64,000 nt of DNA from Seiridium cupressi (lineage: Eukaryota > Ascomycota > Sordariomycetes > Amphisphaeriales > Sporocadaceae): contig JARVKI010000039.1 in the NCBI GenBank assembly GCA_036674765.1, positions 124,001 through 188,000 on the forward strand. The letters run 5' to 3'. Below are positions 58,064 to 64,000 of the stretch, one piece after another. The translations under genes were made by a program, and so were the position numbers. The notes under the pieces are model-generated. The model saw only the letters and a list, made by a program, of their open reading frames with translations. It did no database searches and was not told where the DNA came from. The number at the start of each line of letters is the position of its first letter. Position 1 is the first letter of the stretch.

Positions 58064-59431
58064 TCAATGAGCGCGGGGTTTCCTACGGCGCAGATCGACG
58101 ATCCCGCCATCGCCCCCAGCCGTCTGAGAGCCATTGCTGGGTCGTGTCTCTTGCACACGCTGTCGTCGAATGCGATCCATCCCTTTCCCATAGCCCTCCT
58201 GAATGCCGCCCGTAACACTATCCATGGTCCAGGAGACGACCTGGCCGATGGGCCCATCGTTTATGGCATTGATCCTTGCGGTCCAAGTTACACTATGCCT
58301 ACCGACTGAATTGGCCAGATCGTGGCCGTTCGTCATCAACCACTGGGACACCCGATACTCCCGCTCGAAGTAGGCGCCTATCCGGAAGGCTGAGAGAAGA
58401 AAACACCAGAACATATGGCCAAGGAGAAGGAGCCCAACGACGGCATACTGAACAGCATCGGACAGGAACGTCCTACCTCTATCTGTAGGCCGTGTGATCG
58501 CGATCCGTGGGTCAGGATGTGGTTGTTGGGCTAGCCACGGCGCGGCAGAGAGGATCTTGGCCGTTTCACCGTGGTCGAGCTGATCTGGACAAGCCCGTAA
58601 ATAGTAGGCAACGGCGTCGATGTATGCGCTACGCTCAAACTGTGCATCGTGCAGCTCGTTGGATGCATCTGTGGCGAGTTGCGCGCCTAAAAATTGGGCG
58701 TGTCAGTCGTAGTTCGCTATCACATGCAAGGCGCTATCAGCGGGCTTATGCATTGTTATCGGGTGCAACATACCTTGGCGTGCGTATCTCCACTTAATAC
58801 CAGAGGGCGACCATCTGCGATCGACTGCATCGTGGGATTGTCCGTCGAAATTGCGCGGAAGACGTGGTTCACGATTGCCAGTCTCGCGCCCGCCCGGTTG
58901 CATTTGCGGTCCTTCCAGCAGTCGTTGGCTATCCAGTTGGCGTCTGGTGTCCATGTCCCTCAGAGAACGTAGAAAGTGTTGTAATAATTGTTCGTACTGT
59001 GCATGATCCATGGAGTCCCGGTCCATGTTTTCTCCCGTGTATTCGTGGTCGTCTTCACTGGCCAGAATGGCCGACAGAGAAGTGGCGGCAGAGTAGTGGT
59101 TGAAGCCGGGAGAAAAAGACGACTCGGAGGACGAGGACTCTACTGGTTCCGAATAGCTGCTGCTTACACTACTCGCATTGGCGGCGGCGGCGGCGGCGGA
59201 AGCATGCTGAGAGCGGCGGCCTGGTTGCGGTGAATTGTTGCAGAATGAAGCACTGGTGGCGGCGACAGACCAGTTCAAAGATGCAAAGGATCTGAGTCGC
59301 GCAGGCACCATCGGTAACCTCGCCTGTAGGAAAGGAGGTAGCATGCTGAGAAGCTGCAGTCTGCTATCGTCGACTGACTCCATGGTCATGCGCACGGAGA
59401 GAAGGGGCAGTACGGTCAAGTGATCTTTCAT
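58064..59431 (-). CDS. Unrecognised membrane protein with one strong transmembrane segment
   Basis: I do not recognise the family. Exons 58774-59431 and 58064-58686 join across an 87-nt intron (GTATGT...TTTTTAG) that restores one frame (RYARQ-GAQLATDAS) and yields up to 426 residues. The N-terminal third is Ser/Ala/Leu-rich, with an alanine tract (SAAAAAAANASSVSSS). A helical region follows, HAQYEQLLQHFLRSLRDMD, then FERSAYIDAVAYYLRACPDQ. One strong hydrophobic segment lies near residues 297-322 (YAVVGLLLLGHMFWCFLLSA), and the tail contains GPIGQVVSWTMDSVTGGIQE and ends basic (VDLRRRKPRAH). The first Met is uncertain: Met15 or Met17 are equally possible starts. The open frame and clean splice support a real gene. 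Confidence 0.72.
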
Positions 59432-60720
59432 TCGAGATTGGTGAGGCCTTGGGGTGTGTATGGTATCAAATCAAGCTCGCTCCATTGACGAGCACAAGTT
59501 GGTGCCGCCTGCTGTGCTGGGGTTGACACTCCTCCTAATCTTTACTCTTAAGAAAAAAAGCTTTGCGGGCCCTTGGTACATGTAGTCTAAAGAAACAGAG
59601 AATGAAGGAAAATGGCGTGTTGGGCCAAGATCCCACGTGAAAGCCTCGCGAGCGCTGATTCTTGGCAGGGTTCCCTACATGCAGCGATGAAACTTAAAGC
59701 GCCCCCTTTTGCATATTGAGAGGCGAGGTGTCTAGCTTACCATAAACCTAAAAATGGTTGCCGACTGACAGCTACATAATGTACTCTAGCTGGCACGTGG
59801 GAAACCTTGGAGTACCTGCCGTCTTATCTGATGCTCAGAAGATGACTCGAATTTAGATAACAAAGCCACGATATTGTGGCACGACTTGGTTCGGCGCAGC
59901 AAAGTTGGCTAGGTTGAATTCGGTGGGCGCTGCAGCTTGCTCTCGCCAGTCGTAGAATCCTCGCTTCACACCCAAAGCTGAAATGACCGTTAACTGACAA
60001 GTCAATTCGATATGTATATTTGGGACCGTAATTCGAGAGTATATAGCAGCAACTTTGCTTCGTCGCACTTGATACGCCTCAGGGCCTCAACAGGAGTGGT
60101 CCAGTCGCTTGCATTACACCTAGACTTACAGCGCCGCTTCCAGTATTCTTAGTTCTATTTAAGTGGATATAAAATCGACGCATCTACGGCGTTCAATCAG
60201 TGTTGCATCGTTTGTATAGCAAATCTGTTGAAATACCAAATTTGGCATGGAGGTCGAGGGGATCAATATAGGATATGCAAGTCATCCATCCCTATTCCCC
60301 GAGTATCCAAACATGTTGCTGGTGGGTGTTCCGAGCACTATGTACACAACCTGTCCAACGAGCAGCGAGCAGCGAGTTGCCATCGCGGAAGACGGGACAG
60401 CGTGGGTGGGGTCTCATAGCTGACACTAAGTCATATGTAGTCAAGCTAGAATGAAGAATGATTCAATTCGCTGCTAGCTGCGACAGGGACTCGAAAAGGG
60501 TCTTCAGCGCTCGGTGGCTCGTGCTCAAGGGAAAAAATTGTCTGGACGGGGCGCGATAAGGATGGATTCTGCAGAAAAAGCTGCTGCTTCCAACATACTC
60601 CTTTCGCAACATCGTGTCTCTCGGGGAAAATCCAGAGACAACTTCACCTTCGATCCGTTCCTTCCTTGTTTCTTCTGAGGGACATTTCCGCTTTACTACC
60701 GTATTAATTAATTATCAAAT
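59432..60720. other. Intergenic region upstream of the DEAD-box helicase gene
   Basis: About 1.3 kb between divergent genes. A short minus-strand frame near 59853-59990 (GFYDWREQAAAPTEFNLANF, ending YRGFVI) looks faintly protein-like and follows a CAG that could be an acceptor, but no matching upstream exon was found. No other gene is supported. Confidence 0.4.
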
Positions 60721-62855
60721 ATGTTCAAGGCGTCGTTCCCGCGACACGCCCGTTTGGGCAATGTCGCCCGTCGCCAGCTCTCGACCCTCACAACCCTTCG
60801 ACCCATCCGCATCCAGTCCCTCGAACAGCAACAGCTCAGCCCTGTCCGCGTTTCAATAAATCCAGCCCGCCTACAGACCCTTTTGCCGAGGTTTTACTCC
60901 TCGGAGGCTACTGCCCAACAGACCCGCGACAATGCTTCGGATGCTGATGCGAGCGCTGGCCCCCAACTTGTCACAAAGTTCCCAGACCTGTCCAACCTGG
61001 GTGTTCATGAGAAGCTTGTCTCGGCCATCACAGAAGGCATGAGGTACCAAGACATGACTGAGGTGCAATCTTTGACCATCAATCAGGCTCTGCGCGGTAC
61101 CGATCTGTATGTGTTCTTTACTGCGCCCCTCCCCATTCCAACCGAGAATCATGCTAATTGTCATCGTCGCAAAGGGTCGCACAAGCCAGGACTGGCACTG
61201 GAAAGACTCTGGCCTTTCTGGTCCCCGTCTTCCAACGCTTGTTACAAGAACACCCCGAGCTGGCTAACCGCAATGCTAGCCGCCGAGCTTCGTCGGACGA
61301 TGTGAAGGCCATCATCCTGTCACCCACCCGCGAATTGGCGGAGCAGATCGGCGTCGAGGCCAGGAAGCTGACAGGGAATACTGGCATTGTCGTTCAGACC
61401 GCTGTTGGTGGAACCAGGAAACGGGACGCTTTATGGAAGATGCAACGTGAGGGTTGCCACATCTTGGTCGCTACCCCGGGTCGACTGGAGGATCTCCTCT
61501 CTGACGGTGATGCTGGCGTTGCTGCTCCGAACTTGAAGGCTTTCGTCCTCGACGAGGCCGATCGCATGCTTGACGTGGGGTTCTCCGATGCTATCCGCAA
61601 TATCCTCCAACTACTCCCCCCTGTCAGCAAGGTAGACCGACAGACTCTGCTGTTCTCGGCCACTATCCCACGAGATGTCGTTCATTTGGCCAAGACCTTG
61701 GTCAAGACCGACAATTTCGAATTTGTCCAGACTATCCGACAGGATGAAGCTCCCACCCACGAGAAGATCCCCCAGTATATGTCACCATGTACTGGTTATG
61801 AGAACTGGTTCCCTGCAATTTTGGAAATCGCAGACAAGGCCAGGGAAGCCAATAAGCTCGATCCTTCCCTTCCCCCCTTCAAGGCAATGGTCTTCTTCTC
61901 CAACACGGCCACTGTCCAATTCGCGTTCAACACTTTTTCTGGCACAAAACTTGGCGGAATGGGAGGCATACCTATTTTTGACATTCACTCCAAGCTCACC
62001 CAGAACCAGCGTACAAGAAGTGCCGAAGCCTTCCGTCGTGCTAAGACTGGTATATTGTTCTCTTCTGATGTCACTGCCCGAGGCATGGACTTCCCCGGCG
62101 TAACGCATGTCATCCAGGTTGGTCTGCCTCCGGACCGTGATCAATACATCCACCGTATTGGGCGTACTGGCCGTGCCGGTGCCTCTGGTGAGGGATGGAT
62201 TCTCTTGGCCACTCCTGAGATCCGTGAAGCTCGGGCGCGCCTCCAAGGCTTGCCAATTAAGCCGAATCATTCCCTCGCTACATCAAAGGTGGACTTGTCC
62301 CAAGGAGAACCTGCAGATGATGCAGCCCCATATTTCCGGGAGATTGACCAAGGCTATCAGCGGACTCGCCCGTATGAGTTCAGTGAAGTTTACCGTTCTC
62401 TGCTTGGCCAGAAATTTGGTAGAAGGCTCGATGTGGAGGATGCGGTGCAGCTTGTAAACAACTGGTCTCAGCTGGGTCTGAAGAGGGAAGAAGTTCCGGC
62501 CCTCAGCGCCAAGTCTGCCACCAACCGTGGTCTTTCGAGAATACCAGGTATCAGAATTGGTCAAGTCGAGATGCCGCCAGAAACCGAGCAGGACCGATTT
62601 GGCAGAGGAGGTTTCGGTGGCCGCGGCGGCTCTGGTGCAAGAGGATCTTTCGGTGATCGAGGCGGTGACCGAGGCGGTTTCAGCAGAGGTGGCGACCGAG
62701 GTGGTTTCAGCAGAGGTGGCGATCGAGGCGGCTTCAGCAGAGGTGGCGACCGAGGCGGTTTCAGCAGAGGTGGTCGCGATGGCAACTCCTTCGGTGGCGG
62801 CTTCTCGCGGTCCAACAACCGCGATCGAGGCGGGAATGAATCATCCTTTTTCTAA
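60721..62855 (+). CDS. Mitochondrial-type DEAD-box RNA helicase (Mss116-like)
   Basis: Mss116-type helicases unwind and chaperone mitochondrial RNA, aiding intron splicing and translation. Exons 60721-61106 and 61175-62855 (68-nt intron) encode 688 residues. The N-terminus MFKASFPRHARLGNVARRQL is basic and free of acidic residues, like a mitochondrial targeting sequence. Helicase motifs are in order: Q-motif area MTEVQSLTINQAL, motif I ARTGTGKT (133-140), Ia PTRELAEQ, Ib ATPGRLED, II DEAD at 255-258, III SAT, V SSDVTARGMDFPGV and VI HRIGRTGR (455-462). A C-terminal extension after residue 480 matches the Mss116/CYT-19 style. The tail is Gly/Arg/Phe-rich with repeated RGGFSRGGD units. The intron falls between GTDL and VAQARTGTGKT. 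Specific orthology to Mss116 is inferred from the extension and tail. Confidence 0.92.
62661..62768 (+). repeat. 27-nt coding minisatellite in the helicase tail
   Basis: Four consecutive copies of a unit near GGTGGCGACCGAGG plus CGGTTTCAGCAGA encode GGDRGGFSR repeats. The first copy is three bases shorter. Copies differ at a few third positions. Part of the RNA-binding RGG tail. Confidence 0.85.
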
Positions 62856-64000
62856 TTTCACATCTTCTGTGCGGAATAAGAGCCAAACTGTTCGGGCCTA
62901 AGTATAGCCAGGAACGCAGTTTTTGTACACTATGGGCAGCTACGGGGTGCTGTCATTGGTCTTTGCATCGTAACGGCAGATGTTCCCGGACAGGATTGGG
63001 ACCCGGGCTCGTCATGTCGCCTGGCGTCAGGGGATACTCACTGTATTATCATGAAAGGATTTGGGTTTGATCTTGGCGTCTACAGAGCGATCCTAGACGG
63101 GAAATCTCTACTTCTTACATGTACGATGAACGACAGGAAAAGAGGTGTTAATAGTATGTATATAGAATATGTGTAGAACCAATCACTGAGAAAAGCAAAG
63201 AAGTACAACGATGCCATGTAATGAGGCTCGACTTAGCTCCAGATTGTAATATTGCTTTTAGACTGTGAATCCCAGAGATAAGTAAAAGATGATGGTCTGC
63301 GCGAGCATCATCATACTTGCCCAATTGTCCATCTGCTACAGTCTAGTCAAAAGTCGAGAATCTACAAAGGGGCCGAAATCACAGATCGAGGTGGACGGAT
63401 CTGCGGGCCCATCGTCTCGACAGCCCGATTGTGTTGGTCCTTGGTTTCCCCTCTCCCCTCAGGCAACAAGATTACACTGGTCATGCCGCTTTTCGTGTCT
63501 CGGTGAGGTATCGGAAACGTACTGTGTTCTGAGGATCCCTTCCCATAGTGCGTTCCACGTTTGGAGACTGATCGCTCGGACAATTCGGACAATTCGGACT
63601 ATTCCCCCATTCTATTAGACACGGCTGCCGTGTCCGACAATTCCGGGCCCCGGGGTGAGTCACCTGATAACGCGGCAGTATCGTGTAACTTTCGCCTCGC
63701 GCACAGCTGGGCGGCATGGCGCGTCGCATCCTGCAGGGCTGGGGCTGGGAACCATTCAGAGTACTCCGTTCAAGCCATGGACTGGCGCTTATGTTCAGCT
63801 TATACCCAAACTAGACGCTGCCCCGCTCCGTTTCTGAACGCACGCAGGGTCAGTCCTCCTGCATTTGGGATCAATTCCTGGGAAAACAGGCAGCGACATG
63901 TTGGTGTGGGATTATCTGAGGCGGTCAAGATCAGGGAGTTAGTCCAGACCAAATAGACAATATGCGTACCCCAAGTATCAACTATAAGACAGCATCTCTC
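62856..64000. other. Right end of the window, no gene supported
   Basis: About 1.1 kb downstream of the helicase gene. ORFs at 63289-63618 and 63561-63956 have no recognisable composition. A short tandem repeat of a 9-base unit (CGGACAATT, three copies with the last altered) lies at 63577-63603. Confidence 0.4.
63577..63603 (+). repeat. Short tandem repeat, 3 x 9 nt
   Basis: CGGACAATT occurs twice in tandem, followed by CGGACTATT. Too short to infer a role. Confidence 0.7.

Noticed and set aside
59853..60068. Short minus-strand frame ending YRGFVI
   Set aside because: A possible terminal exon after a CAG, but no upstream exon with start and matching phase was found.

Overview
The window looks like nuclear DNA of a filamentous ascomycete (Pezizomycotina, probably Sordariomycetes). 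Genes are intron-poor, with short 50-120 nt GT-AG introns. The set includes fungal-only families: a HET-domain relic, a Zn2Cys6 regulator with a fungal-specific C-terminal domain, NUR1, an NmrA-like dehydrogenase and a fused single-chain isopropylmalate isomerase. I rebuilt exon structures by hand from splice signals and reading frame; none has been checked against transcripts or databases.

Layout. 1-10.2 kb: the 5' part of the V-ATPase subunit F gene (-), divergent from NUR1 (+); a large unrecognised protein with a hydrophobic C-terminal end (+); the leucine-pathway isomerase LEU1 (+). 10.2-17.8 kb: an accessory-looking stretch with an AT-rich block, an orphan promoter-like segment, a HET gene broken by several frame changes, an inverted second HET fragment, an NmrA-like gene (-) and a GC-rich extended SDR gene (+). 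18.6-33.8 kb: four genes on the minus strand, encoding a J-domain protein, an INCENP/Sli15-type chromosomal passenger protein, the CCR4-NOT subunit NOT2 and a CobW/COG0523 metallochaperone GTPase. 34.2-36.0 kb: a MOB3/phocein (STRIPAK) gene with an in-frame open extension beyond its stop. 37.7-40.2 kb: the Zn2Cys6 regulator (-). 40.2-49.4 kb: about 9.2 kb with no convincing gene, containing an assembly gap flanked by long G and C runs. 49.4-62.9 kb: a MOSC-domain protein (+), condensin SMC2 (-), an ER CUE-domain protein (+), an unrecognised membrane protein (-) and a mitochondrial-type DEAD-box helicase (+).

Most genes are core housekeeping: vacuolar acidification, leucine synthesis, mRNA deadenylation, chromosome condensation and segregation, the nuclear rim, metal handling, ERAD and mitochondrial RNA. 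They do not form an obvious pathway cluster. The points most worth a second look are an internal first-exon candidate inside a 487-nt NOT2 intron, the coding-like extension downstream of the MOB3 stop codon, a 20-nt sequence shared between an intron 3' end and an intergenic site 3 kb away, and the long gene-free interval upstream of the zinc-cluster regulator. I did not find a convincing new multi-gene system.
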